Part shown: positions 47,970 through 60,507 of the stretch, one piece after another
How positions within the stretch are numbered: the stretch's first letter is position 1
How the letters are laid out: every line of letters begins with the position of its first letter
Assembly (NCBI GenBank): GCA_029582155.1
Contig: CM055911.1
Coordinates: 20,089,514-20,153,513, forward strand
Direction: 5' to 3'
Source of the DNA: Panopea generosa
Taxonomy: Eukaryota > Mollusca > Bivalvia > Adapedonta > Hiatellidae
Length of the DNA stretch: 64,000 bases
Program-made: the position numbers and the translations under genes
Notes under the pieces: generated by a model
Told to the model about the DNA's origin: nothing
Seen by the model: only the letters and a program-made list of their open reading frames with translations
Databases searched by the model: none

Positions 47970-50900
47970 TTCTGCCAATGTGTGTTCAGATGGATGTGTG
48001 CATGATTTAAGCCGGGGATACAGCGGTATTAGAACCTGGCTACCCAGCCAGTCTTCTGCAGGAGTGTGTTCTGAACGGTTTGTGCACGGCTTAAGCCGGG
48101 GATACAGCGGTATTGGAACCAGGCTACACCGCCAGAGTTTATTGCCGGTGTGTGTCCAAATCGATGTGTGCATGGTTTAAGCCGGGGATACAGCGGTAGT
48201 AGAACCTGGCTACACCGCCAGAGTCTACTGCCGTTGTGTATCCAAATTGATGTGTGCATGGTTTAAGCCGGTGGTACAGCGGTATTAGAACCTGGCTACA
48301 CCGCCAGAGTCTATTGCCGTTGTGTATCCAAATCGATGTGTGCATGGTTTAAGCCGGATATACAGCGGTATTAGAGCAAGGCAGCCCCGTCAAAGTCTTT
48401 TGCCGGTTTGTGTCCAGAACGGTTTGTGCATGGTTTAAGCTGGGGATACAGCGGTATTAGAACATGGCTACCCCACCAGAGTCTATTGCCGTTGTGTATC
48501 CAAATCAATGTGTGCATGGTATAAGCCGGAGATACAGCGGTATTATAACCTGGCTACCTCGCCAGAGTCTATTGCTGTTGTGTATTCAAATCGATGTGTG
48601 CATGGTTTAAGCCGGGATACAGCGGTATTAGAACCTGGCTACCTCGCCAGAGTCTTTTGCCGTTGTGTATCCAAATCGATGTGTGCATGGTTTAAGCCGG
48701 GGATACAGCGGTATTAGAACCTGGCTACCCCGCTAAAGTCTATTGCCGGTGTGTGTCCAGAACCGTTTGTGCATGGTTTAAGCCGAGGATACAACGGTAT
48801 TAGAACCTGGCTACCCGCCAGAGTCTATTGCCGTTCTGTAACCAAATCGATGTGTGCATGGTTTAAGCAGGGGATACAGCGGTATTAAAACCTGGCTACC
48901 CCGCCAGAGTCTATTGCCGTTGTGTATCCAAATCAATGTGTGCATGGTTTAAGTCAGGGATACAGTGGTATTAGAACCTGGCTACCCCGTCAAAGTCTAT
49001 TGCCGGTGTGTGTCCAGAACGGTTTGTGCATGGTTTAAGCAGGGGATACAGTGGTATTAGGACCTGGCTACCCCGCCAGAGTATATTGCCGTTGTGTATC
49101 CAAATCGATGTGTGCATGGTTTAAGCCGTGGATACAGCAGTAATAGAATCTGGCTACCCCGCCAGAGTTGTTTGCCATTGTGTATCCAAATCAATGTGTG
49201 CATGGTTTAAGTCGGGGATACAGGGGTATAAGAACCTGGCTATCCCGCCAGATTCTATTGCCGTTGTGTATCCAAATCGATGAGTGTATGGTTTAAGTCG
49301 GGGATACAGTGGTATTAGAACCTGGCTACCCCGCCAGAGTATATTGCCATTGTGTATCCAAATCGATGAGTGCATGGTTTAAGTCGGGGATACAGCGGTA
49401 TTAGAATCTGGCTACCCCGCCAGAGTCTACTGCTGCTGTGTATCCAAATCGATGTGTGCATAGTTTAAGTCGGGGATACAGTGGTATTAGAACCTGGCTA
49501 CCACGCCAAAGTCTATTGCCGGTGTGTGTCCAGAACGGTTTGTGCATGGATTAAGCCGGGGATACAGCGGTATTAGAACCTGGCTACCTCGCCAGAGTCT
49601 TTTGCAGTTGTGCATCCAAATCGATGTGTGCATGGTATAAGCCGGGGATACAGCGGTATTAGAACCTGGCTACTCCGTCAAAGTCTATTGCCGCTGTGTG
49701 TCCAGAAACGTTTGTACATGGTTTAAGCCGGGGATACAACGGTATTAGAACCTTGCTACCCCGCCAGAGTCTATTGCCGTTGTGTATCCAAATCGATGTG
49801 TGCATGGTTTAAGCATTGGATACAGCGGTATTAGAACCTGGCTACCCCGCCAGAGTCTATTGCCGTTGTTTATCCAAATCGATGTGTGCATGGTTTAATT
49901 CGGGGATACAGCGGTATTAGAACCTGGCTACCCCGCCAGAGTCTATTGCCGGTGTGTGTCCAGAACGATTTGTGCATGGTTTAAGCAGGGGATACAGCAG
50001 TATTAGAACCTGGCTACCCCGCCAGAGTCTGTTGTCGTTGTGTATCCAAATCGATGTGTGGATTGTTTAAGCCGGGGATACAGCGGTATTAGAACATGGC
50101 TACCCCGCAAGAGTCTACTGCCGTTGTGTATCCAAATCAATGTGTGCGTGGTTTAAGTCGGATATACAGCGGTATTAGAACCTGGCTACCCGGCCAGATT
50201 CTACTGCCGTTGTGTTTCCAAATTGATGTGTGCATGGTTTAAGCCGTGGATACAGCGGTATTAGAACCTGGCTACCCCGCCAGTGTCTATTGCCGTTGAG
50301 TATCCAAATCGATGTGTGCATGGTTTAAGTGGGGGATACAGCGGTGTTAGATCCTGGCTACCCCGCCAGAGTCTATTGCCGGTGTGTGTCCAGAACGGTT
50401 TGTGCATGGTTTAAGCCGGGAATACAGCGGTATTAGAACCTGGCTACCCCGCCAGAGTCTATTGTCGTTGTGTATCCAAATCGATGTGTGCATGGTTTAA
50501 GCCGGGGATACAGCGGTATTAGAACCTGGCTACCCCGCCAGAGTCTAATGCCGTTGTGTATCCAAATCGATGTGTGCATGGTTTAAGTCGGGGATACAGC
50601 GGTATTAGAACCTGGCTACCCCGCCAAAGTCTACTGCCGTTGTGAATCAAAATCGATGTGTGCATGGTTTAAGCCGGGGATACAGCGGTATAAGAACCTG
50701 GCTACCCCGCCAGAGTCTACTGCCGTTGTGTATCCAAATCGATGTGTGCATAGTTTAAGTCGGGGATACAGCGGTATTAGAACCTGGCTACCCCGCCAGA
50801 TTCTACTGCCGTTGTTTATCCAAATCGATCTGTGCATGATTTAAGTCGGGGATACAGCGGTATTAGAACCTGGCTACCCCGCCAGAGTCTAATGCCGTTG

Positions 50901-51341
50901 TGTATCCAAATCGATGTGTGCATGGTTTAAGTCGGGGATACAGCGTTATTAGAACCTGGCTACCCCGCAAGAGTCTACTGCCGTTGTGTATCCAAATCGA
51001 TGTGTGCATGGTTTAAGTCGGGGATACAGCGGTATTAGAACCTGGCTACCCCGCCAGAGTCTACTGCCGTTGTGTATCCAAATCGATGTGTTTATGGTTT
51101 AAGTAGGGGATACAGCGGTATTAGAACATGGCTACCTCGCCAGAGTCTACTGCCGTTGTGTATCAAAATCGATGTGTGCATGGTTTAAGTCTAGGATACA
51201 GCGGTATTAGAACCTGGCTACCCCGCAAGAGTCTACTGCCGTTGTGTATCCAAATCGATGTTTGAATGGTTTAAGTCGGGGATACAGCGGTATAAGAACC
51301 TGGCTACCCCGCCAGAGTCTCCTGCCGTTGTGTATCCAGAT
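47970..51341 (+). repeat. 86-bp satellite-like array, about 39 units
   Basis: The unit contains tgtgtatccaaatcgatgtg, tgcatggtttaagccgggga, tacagcggtattagaacctg and gctaccccgccagagtctat, then tgccgt. It is clearly GC-richer than its surroundings. A second unit type has gtgtgtccagaacggtttgt in place of the first block and occurs at about 48070, 48411, 48753, 49011, 49523, 49697, 49953 and 50383. Each unit holds a CTGGC-TACCCC-GCCAG stem-loop. Reading frames through it are artefacts of the period. It lies in the long first mapped intron of gene B. Confidence 0.97.
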
Positions 51342-53024
51342 AGTTTTTATTATTTTTTTGAACTTTGAATATCCGTGTTCAGTTATTGAAGCAATAGTTT
51401 AATTGATAAAAACAACTTGATTTTGACATTTCTCGCACATAAGTTTTATTAACGCTTCGATGGAAAGAAAATAGTGTTATTTACGCTGGTTTTATAATAT
51501 AATATTCACTATATCGGAACTTAACTTTCTGAAATCACGAACAAACGTTGAGATATGTGTGCTATTGTCAGTGTAAAAAGTGTGTGAGAATGACGCTATC
51601 GTGCGTAGGAAAATTTTGAAGGATATTGTGTCATGTTTATCGTTATTTGCGAAAGGCAGTCAACATAACACACTATTTACGGACGACGGAATGAAGGTTA
51701 AAGATGAATTATTAAAGTTAATAGTACATAGTGCTTTATCGCTACTTAATTGTTAACAGGTGTTGTTAAATATTCCGTGGACCATCTCACATGGCTTTAC
51801 ATGATATCCCTACGAGACACACTAGCTTTATTTTCAAGATGAATTTCTCAGCTAATGGAGTTATCAGTTTATCTGAAATACATCTAATACCATTGAAACT
51901 GATGAAACTGCACGACTGCATGGCACCGTATAATACATTATTACGTTAGATAGTTAACCCGATATACCTTACTAAGTACCTATTTAATTGTTATCTGTAA
52001 ATGACGTATTTGGCTATTTAATCGTATGATACTGTATTTTGATTGGAGCGCAGGCAACACCTTTAGTTTTGCATATTGACGTAGTGGTTTACCTGGTTAT
52101 TTTTCAGCTTATACTTATAATTGCAAAATGATTTTTTTTCTATTTAATTGAAACATATTGATATAATAAAATATCGATTAACGCTAATTTTAAAAAGCCT
52201 TTTTTTTCATATTTCTTCATATACATACACCTGTAAACACCTCAGTGGCGTTTGTCGAAGAATTTCATGGGCTCTGTACACGTAACATTATTTAGTATTT
52301 CTCTCATCTTTATATTTATCTCACTAAAGCATTAATTAATCGTAGTGTGTAGAACGCACCTGTCTCTTCCGATTAGCAATGTTGGGAAAGTCACATTTGA
52401 GCACGTCGATTGGTCAGTTACTTCAAAAGTATTAATGACGTCACTATTTAGTAAGCGTTCAACTGCTATGAATTGTAGGACAGGCTATATCCCTCTTTTT
52501 CATTGGGTTCGAGAGATATTAGGTTCTAATATAGATAAATGAACATAAAATTACCAGTTTTTCATTGGGGATAATAAATGATTCGGGAGATATCAGGCTT
52601 CGGGGTAAACAAGGTAAATCCTAATGCAGTTAATATCTATAAGGGACCAACAGGCGGGCCAAATAGGAAGATGATTTTGAAATCGCAAACATTATTTTCT
52701 CAATAGCTGATATATCAAATATGTTCATATTTTGAATCAAATTATCCTAATCAATGAGGCTTTGGATTAGTAGAAATAAAGGATGTAGGGTTTATTGGGA
52801 CTCAGTTAGGAGGAAGCAGAAACAAAAAAATATCTAATAAAGTATATTTGTTGAAATTAACTATTGAGGCGGACGTTACTTTACTCGTTATAATCGTACT
52901 TAATATTTACTCCACATAATAAAAACTCCACATTCACAAATACATGTCGTAATTTAACAGTTAAATAAAGAAAGATATGTATAGGACATAATTAACGCTT
53001 TCCTTATGTTGATATTTATTACAG
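51342..53024. other. gene B intron after the satellite, nothing recognised
   Basis: AT-rich sequence with no repeat family or coding signal that I can name. Confidence 0.45.
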
Positions 53025-53108
53025 AGTTGCACGTTTCAGTCAAATAGAGTTATCAAACTTGATCGAAGTCTTACAAAAAAATGGCATAAGCAAGACTGTG
53101 AAGGAAAT
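53025..53108 (+). CDS. gene B exon: cap strand or first degenerate LRR
   Basis: The exon is 84 nt, phase 2-2, with acceptor ...tttattacag and donor aaat|GTAAGT. In the phase-2 frame it reads IELSNLIEVLQKNGISKTVK, a degenerate LRR or capping segment. A phase-0 frame is also open, but neither its start nor its end fits the neighbouring exons. The 28-bp tandem array starts about 75 bases after the donor. Confidence 0.65.
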
Positions 53109-53182
53109 GTAAGTATGATTTATCTTGCAAACGAGGGTATACGTATGTGTATGTATGTTTATGGTACACACGGCAATGTTTT

Positions 53183-54062
53183 AATCAATATTTACTCATG
53201 AGTATCCAATCAACGTTTACTCATGTTTACTCTCCAATCAATGATTACTGATATTTTCTATCCAATCAATGTATACTCATGTTTACTATCCAATTAATGT
53301 TTACTCATGTTTACTCTCCAATCAATGTTTACTCATGTTTACTATACAATCAATGTTTACTCATGTTTACTATCCAATTAAAGTTTACTCATGTTTACTC
53401 ATCAATCAATGTTAACTATTTTTTATTATCCAATCAATGTTTGCTAATGTTTATTTTTGAATCAATATTTACTCATGTTTACACTGCAATAAATGTTTAC
53501 TCATGTTTACAATCTAATCAAAATTTACTCATGTTTACTCTCCAAACAATGTTTACTCATGTTTACCATACAATCAATGTTAACTTATGTTGACTCTCTA
53601 GTCAATATTAACTCATGTTTATTATCCAATCAATGTTTTCTCATGTTTGCTATCCAATCAATGTTTACTCATGTTTTCTCTCCAATCAATGTTTACTCAT
53701 GTTTACCATCAAATCAATGTTTACTAATGTTTACTCGCCAATCAATGTTTAGTCATGTTTACTATCCCATCAATATTTATTTATGTTATCAATGTTTATT
53801 CATATCTACTATCCAATCAATTTTTACCCATGTTTACTATCAAATCAATGTTTATACCTGTTTACTTTCCAATCAATATCTACTCTTTCTTACTTTCAAA
53901 CTAATGTTTATTCATGTTTACTCTCCAATTAATGTTTACTGATGTTTACTATCCAATCAATGTTTACTTATGCATACTACCCAATCAATGTTTATTCTTG
54001 TTTGCTTTCCAATCAATATTTTCTCGTTTTTACCCTCAAATTAATGTGTATTCATGTTTATT
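53183..54062 (+). repeat. 28-bp minisatellite, about 31 units
   Basis: The unit is tgtttactcatgtttactat plus ccaatcaa, and itself contains a diverged internal repeat (tgtttact twice). Same-strand open frames (MFTHVYS-type) come from the 84-base triple unit. It starts about 75 bases after a gene B exon and ends against a reverse SINE. Confidence 0.95.
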
Positions 54063-54065
54063 ATT

Positions 54066-54288
54066 CCCACCACTGTTTCCTGGTATCCTGAAAGGTTGAC
54101 CAGTACTCGAGTACATACCATCCCTGCAAGTAACTCCCCTACTTGAATTAGCGGTGATATACAAATGATAATGAGACACAATGTCGTATATCAATCATCA
54201 CGGAGACTGTTATCAGGGGGGGATTCGGACTCACGACCCCAGAATTGAAAGTCAGACCTGAAACCGACTGAGCTAACCGGGCCCGGCC
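54066..54288 (-). mobile_element. SINE family 1 copy, reverse strand
   Basis: The reverse complement starts ggccgggcccggttagctca and has B-box-like gagtccgaatcc, then the body gatgattgatatacgacatt. It abuts the right end of the 28-bp tandem array. Confidence 0.82.
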
Positions 54289-54909
54289 AAACAAATTTAA
54301 ACAGAGATAAATTAAAGCTGTGTCTATTTAAGAGCTACACTAGTTCCTTTAAGTTCGCTTGTCAACATTAAACACAACATGTCTGATATTCAATCAAACA
54401 TTCGTCTATTTGCTGCCGATAAATTATTTTTGATAGTCAACCATAATTGCATGTATCAAATTATTGAAACGATTAACACTTCGGTTTGAACACATTTTTT
54501 AACAAACGTGTAATACATTACAGAAAAAAAATATAAACTGGTTACTATTTCTAAGAATACAGATTTTGAAAAAAAACAACTTTGAATATGCCTTTTCGTA
54601 AACTCTCCAAGTGACCAAACACATTATTAGGTACCTTGAACCCCTGTTAGACATAATGTCCCTTAATTGTTCTAGTAAATGTAATCAGCATGCTCAGTCC
54701 TCAATATGTATAAACAAATGTAGCTGATACTTTCATTATTTTAAACAATATATGGAATGGCCAAAAGTAACTTCTCTGCAAAAACCTTTATAACGTTTAT
54801 TGATGATACTTGAATGAAGTAGTATAAAGTTCAACAGACTAATACTGCAATAATATAATAAGTAGGTGTTGTATTTATTTGTTCTCTTTGCTGTTGATTT
54901 ATTTTTCAG

Positions 54910-54981
54910 AAAAGTTATAGACAGTGTTCCAACATACGTTCCATCAGAAATATTCAGTCCATTCACTAATGTTATATGGAT
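54910..54981 (+). CDS. gene B LRR exon 1
   Basis: Exactly 72 nt, phase 2-2, with acceptor ...atttttcag and donor ggat|GTAAGT. It encodes VIDSVPTYVPSEIFSPFTNV, with the usual (I/V)xx(I/V)Pxx(I/V)F spacing of an LRR of 24 residues. The asparagine position is replaced here, which is common in the first repeat of an LRR array. Confidence 0.85.
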
Positions 54982-55390
54982 GTAAGTGAGTCATGTATAA
55001 AGTTCTTTATTTCCCGTGTTACCTAATAAATATAACATTAAAATGACAATTACCTTGACTAGTGAACCATATTTAATGGAATGGCCCATTGATCTGACAA
55101 TGTCGGAAGTAATGCAATACCGTTTATTTTCTTAATTAGCCATTCATAAAAAAGGCAACACATTGGATATGCTGGTTCAGTGAGAATATTAATCGTTTTT
55201 TTTCATTGTAGCGTTATATGAAAACAGGAAACATGCTCTACTTATCTTATACAATATAAATAGCCCTTCAATGTTGTATTTAATTATTCATCGGTGATTT
55301 ATGAAGTAGAAATTGTAGAATTCTTAGTTATTTGTTGTTGTTTTTTTTTTTAAAAATTCATTTTTATGTTTAAACATTGTTTTAACAAAA

Positions 55391-55631
55391 GGGTCCTCCG
55401 TGGCCGAGTGGTCTAAGGCGCCGTCTCAAGATCACTTACCTCTCACCGCTATGGTCGTAGGTTCGAGTTCCGCTCGCTCCAAAAATCTTTATGTGAGAAA
55501 GTTTCCAGTTACTTGCGGAAGGACGGTGGTTCTACTCAGTCTGACTCAGTCTGAGGTCTTTCTCCACCAGTAAAACTGGATATGCCATATATAACCTGCA
55601 TTGTGTTGAAAATGGCGTTAAACCCCATTCA
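55391..55631 (+). mobile_element. SINE family 2, complete copy with target-site duplication
   Basis: The tRNA-like head has A box TGGCCGAGTGGT at 55401 and B box GGTTCGAGTTC at 55460. Together with about 90 nt head length this points to a class II (Leu/Ser-type, long variable arm) tRNA ancestor. The body ends ggcgttaaaccccatt. TGTTTTAACAA occurs directly before (55378-55388) and after (55632-55642) the element, a clear target-site duplication of LINE-mediated insertion. It is the least damaged SINE here. Confidence 0.9.
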
Positions 55632-56453
55632 TGTTTTAACAATAATTTCAGTGTAATGATAATGCCAATAGCAGTCGCGACATTTCAGTGAAATATCGAA
55701 TACATTTAACTTGTGAAAAGTGCAATCGATATGCTTACTGTGACAAGGCCACTCGTGACAATTCACTTAAATGAAATAAAAATCATATTTCAGTCACAGC
55801 ACTAGGAACAACTTCTCTCTATTTCAAGTTTCTTAGTACATGTACTGCTGTATTATGATGAAGTTATTGTATTCACATATAGATTCCTATTTTGATTAGA
55901 TACACGTACTTGTTAACAAAAAGGTTTGATAAATAGGCAAAGCAAAAAATTAGTTTCCAAGCGACAAGTAATATTTTAAAATACATGTTTACATTTAGTT
56001 TCTTTTTTTTTCAAATTTCATTTTTACGTTAACATTATTTCCCTGACAAATTCCAGAGTCCGTTTGTAACATAGGTATTATTTATAGATTAATTTGATGA
56101 AATGGATTAATGTGCTATTTGCATTGTTCTATATGTTTTTTAATAGAACGTTATTAAAATGTATTTTCTCTGGCTTGTTATATGGGAAAACAGTCAAAGA
56201 ACTACGGTACATGTTTAGTATGCTAACAGATTTTGAACTAGTCACTTAATAGTTTAACAAGTTCTTATTTTATTAACAATAAATGATTGTATGCCAATAT
56301 GTGTTTTATTTTCGCTTATTCTGAATGACTTAATTTTGTCTACGTTTTGAATGAAATCATTCTTCCACAAGTAATACTAGTTCGTTTTTTCTTCATTTTT
56401 GTTTGTTGTTTTTTTTATTTTTCATTTTATTATTCATTCTTTATTCTTTCTAG

Positions 56454-56525
56454 ATACCTTCAAAGGAACAAAATATCTGTCTTGGAGGAAAACGCTTTCC
56501 ACAATCTCACCAAACTTCAACTTAT
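56454..56525 (+). CDS. gene B LRR exon 2
   Basis: Exactly 72 nt, phase 2-2. The acceptor follows a long pyrimidine tract (...attctttctag) and the donor is ttat|GTGAGT. The peptide YLQRNKISVLEENAFHNLTK is a textbook LRR with the conserved Asn, Ile and Phe positions. The reading frame is the one that joins exons 54910 and 59119 in phase. Confidence 0.92.
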
Positions 56526-59118
56526 GTGAGTTTCATTGATACTTGTCATAACACTTCTCTATTGTCGGAGATAGATATAGACTTCTAAAGGAGATAAAAC
56601 ATGATAACTTAAATATTCAATTAAAATGATTTCTTAAAAGAAATTCCTAATCTTACCCATGTCAATATTCTAGGAATACAACTGTTTTGTTCTGTTACAG
56701 TTATATTTATTTTTCTGACTGAAATATTAAGAATGTATAAATAAAAGAATGAATGAGATTTTATGGCTTACCAACACGTTATAAGTTATTCGACGCCAAC
56801 ATGAAGGAAGAGGTTCACGCTCCCTGTAAAATCGCGACAAATTAACATACAGATAATAAACACATGAATATGCGGATGAACTTAGAACAATTTTCTTGCC
56901 TTCACTCATATGGCTCCCTGATACACATTTGGTTTGGTAATTTAACCGCAAAAAAAGAGCATGACAAAAATGATAAAATGATGCGTTAAACATTTTTTCT
57001 TAAAACAAATATGGCTTTTGATGTTATCATGTAGTTCAAGGCCCGATTGCACGGCAACATTTATTGTGTCTTCGATATAAGACCATACTCTTTATTCTAT
57101 AATCAAAAATATTATACTTGAAAGATTAAACGTAGACGGGCTTATTCGCTGGTATGCTTTAAGAAATTATTATTCGCATTTAAAAAAAACAACATAATTT
57201 TCAAACAAATCTTAAAAAGTATATATTATAGTGTTATTTAAAAAAATGTTTATATTTGATAACATAAGAAAATAATAACAGTTATGTTTAGTTTAAAAGT
57301 AATCTAATACATACTAGTACAACTTTTTGAAACGATAAAATAAGCATTTCACTCATGAAAAATGATTAAGTCCTCCGAACATTACCACTAGATCTACCCC
57401 CTATTTTCTTGGAAAGAAAATGATGCCAAAATTTGAAATAAAATACCAAACCATGTTTATAACAAAAAAACAACAACATGTTTTTGTGTTAAATCGTTTG
57501 AAGTATTCATAAACCAAAGATTACAACAAAAATAATTGTTTCTTTATAGAAACATAATTTAAGACATTCGTAAACTTGAATAAGCCAACATCCTAATGTT
57601 GTGAATATGTTTTTAAAATGCACGATTTACGCTTCGTTTTGATGTTTGTATTATAATGACTGCAATGATAGCCGTGACACAATTCCAATTAATAGTTAAT
57701 GTTTTAAAGCCATTATAAATAAATTGCTAGATTATCATTCAATTTTTTCTTAAAAACAGGGAGGGCGGGAGGACTTTATTTTTTATTTTTAAAATTAATA
57801 AAAAAATATATATATTTATAAATATATATATATATATATATATGTATATATTATGAAAATAAAAAGGGTCGGGGCGGAATGGAGTTGAGGGGACGGGCGG
57901 GGATTATAATATAGCCATTAATTTATTATGGCCTAATGCCGTACATTTGAGATCCTTGGTTTACGTGTATGTTTTGTATTGCCCTGTTTGCCTGATGTAC
58001 TTTACTACTCTAAGGCTTAAGCTACTATCAAATGTATTCCAATTTAGAGTACAGTGGCTGCTGCCAATTGATTATTTGAATTTTTCTCTTCAGCTATAGA
58101 AAACATCTGTGAATTGTACTGGCTCTGTTATTATGAGAACACAGATGTTATAACTAGATAACCATATTGGATGATTATGCAAGCAAATCAGACAATGTCA
58201 TTTACAATTATGATAAATTGAGGTGATTCAGTTCTGCGTTGTTTTACCATTTTTAATTTATAAAAGGTTTGAAAGTCAATACGTACGACACTTAATATGT
58301 ATTCAAAATATTTGCTTTATTGAATGACGGAATTGATATATTGTTATTAACGGAATCGCTAAAATACTTAAAATAGTATGTTTTAGCTAAATGTATGCAC
58401 TTGACAAACTACTAAAGTCTCAATTAAAATATTTATTATTTCTGCATAAAGGGCTAAACACTATTGTACAAATATGTTTGAAAAAAGATATAAAATGTTT
58501 ATTATGAATGGTAGTCAAACATATTCAGTGCACAAGATATAAGTCAGTAATGTATTCAAAACATGATACTTAATCACCAGTCCATAAATGTGCTTTAGTG
58601 TTTATAAACTCATTTTACAACCAATGGAATCGCTTCACTTTTCAGAATTGTGTTGCTCTTATTTGTAAAACAGCCTATAAACTAATTTAATTACTAAGTC
58701 CGTTCTTATTCATTTAGGAGTTCGTAATCACTGCACATATGTGAATGACATTGCACAGACTCAGCCCTTGATTCAATTCTGAACAAGTCATGTACAAATT
58801 ACAAATTCTGCGCGAGCTATGCTTAGAAACGGTCTTAGCAGCGGATGGGCTTTCAAACATCAGTAGCCTCTCCCAGAGTTACATAAACTGTCAGCCACTT
58901 CCTTTGGGTTTTTTAGTTATAAAATTTTACTTTATAAACACTAACTATTCTAAGAAAATATTAATGTTTGCCACAAACCACTGCTATAAGTCAGTTAGTT
59001 TTTTTCTCGTGTTGCAGCGCTTTCCATACCTACAAAATAAGGTAGCATATATATATAACTTTCACAAATAAGTAAGGTTTTTTTAATTCTTGTTTATCAA
59101 TATAATCATATTTTACAG
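56526..59118. other. gene B intron, only a TA microsatellite
   Basis: The 2.6-kb intron between LRR exons 2 and 3 is AT-rich. Beyond the TA tract and a G-rich stretch at 57868-57903 I recognise nothing; the open frame at 58790 has no family. Confidence 0.45.
57790..57850 (+). repeat. (TA)n microsatellite
   Basis: An AT-alternating tract with short interruptions; G-rich sequence (ggtcggggcggaatggagtt) follows at 57868. Confidence 0.9.
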
Positions 59119-59190
59119 AAACCTGGCATACAACAGAATAAAAGAAATTATTCCAGGAGTGTTCAATGAACTACCATTTCTTAAGGAACT
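59119..59190 (+). CDS. gene B LRR exon 3
   Basis: Exactly 72 nt, phase 2-2, with acceptor ...atattttacag and donor aact|GTAAGT. It reads NLAYNRIKEIIPGVFNELPF, a complete LRR consensus with NRI, F and L at the expected positions. A tRNA-derived SINE starts about 25 bases downstream of the donor. Confidence 0.92.
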
Positions 59191-59215
59191 GTAAGTAGTT
59201 TCAGTAAAATAAAGC

Positions 59216-59400
59216 GGATGGTAGTGCAGTGGATGAAGTGTGGACTGCGTATGCCATAGATCGTGGGTTTGATCCTAGTCCAAACAAAATGGCTTATCAA
59301 AAGCAACACTCAGTACTGGTTTCGCCCAGGAAACGTATCCGATGGTGATTCAGGATTATTCGCAATCTAGCTTAAATGAATTAGAATCAAATAAACTAGG
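59216..59400 (+). mobile_element. possible tRNA-derived SINE, separate family
   Basis: The sequence gtagtgcagtggatgaagtg followed about 25 bases later by gtgggtttgatccta resembles A and B boxes. The body includes agtactggtttcgcccagga. It matches none of the three main families. It sits just after gene B LRR exon 3. Confidence 0.5.
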
Positions 59401-60432
59401 TTTAAAATAATGTGATTGCATTCGTATTCGCTAATTCCTGTGTATTTGTCACAAATAACTGTGTAATATTCTCACTTCACATCAAAAAGGATGTGTCATG
59501 AATATGTTGCTTTTTGTTTTTCGCGGGAAAATGAAAGACACGCCGTACAAAGACGTTAATACCGTTAGCTTTCCAAACTATGGCGCATAAAAATGTGATC
59601 ACCTGAACCTGTTAAAACAGATAACAAACATTAAATCTTAAAAAACTGATTTCATTTTTGACTGGGTAATCTTCTTTTATCTACTTAATGTCAATCATTT
59701 TCAGGCACTTTTTAAAGAGCCTGTCTTAAATCATTATCAACTAGATTGTTATTAACATTGAGGTGTTAAAGTATTTAGGTATACTCTTCATTATGTTTGT
59801 GAAATAGATTCAGTCCTTGAACAATTATGTATTTGTAAAACTTTATCAGTGGTTACAGAATTAATGTCATTTAAGGCCTTCGGTATGACATGGCCATAAA
59901 TCGAAGGCACAACATCCGTTCAATAGTATTTGCAATGGACAATTACTCTTTGCTTATTGTATGTAAATAATCAAAATAATTCAATACAGTATCTCAATCA
60001 AATTGATTGTATCGTTTTTAACGATCTGAAAGGTCTTAGAAGCAGTAAAATAAATCAGGTAAAGCAAAAAAACAACAATTTTATGTTATATATACCATGT
60101 TGACATATAGCTATATATATATACATATTTGTCTTGAAGGACCAAGAAGATAGTATACATTGCGATCTCTGGTTACCGATGTTTAGATTGCAAAAATCAA
60201 GTATAGATGTAATGTACGTTAAAATAGGTCAAAGTGTAGCAATTTAGTTACATTTTCAACGATACATGTATATACATTTAGAATCTTCTGCATTCGCTAA
60301 ATTTTCAAAATACTGACCTATTCGGTAGATGTTAAAAACGGTGCAACTCGAGTTTAATGGTTATCCTTTACAGAACATTTAAAATTAAATGCAGCAATGC
60401 ATTACAGTCAACAATCAGTTTTTTTATTGCAG

Positions 60433-60507
60433 GAACATGGAACACAACCTGCTTGAGTATATTGCCAACAATGGATCAATATTGGTGCCAATGCCGTCTG
60501 GTCAGGT
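60433..60507 (+). CDS. gene B LRR exon 4
   Basis: 75 nt, phase 2-2, with acceptor ...ttattgcag and donor aggt|GTAAGT. The repeat begins NMEHNLLEYIANNGS and continues with Pro and Met residues instead of the usual F..L, so it is a long, irregular LRR of 25 residues. Phase and the NxL position support it. Confidence 0.82.

Noticed and set aside
47970-51341. 86-bp array as a CRISPR array
   Set aside because: There are no unique spacers between constant repeats; the whole unit repeats, and the context is eukaryotic.
53025-53108. Phase-0 reading of this gene B exon, with cysteines
   Set aside because: It is open, but it does not match the phase-2 start of the next LRR exon; the phase-2 reading joins both sides.
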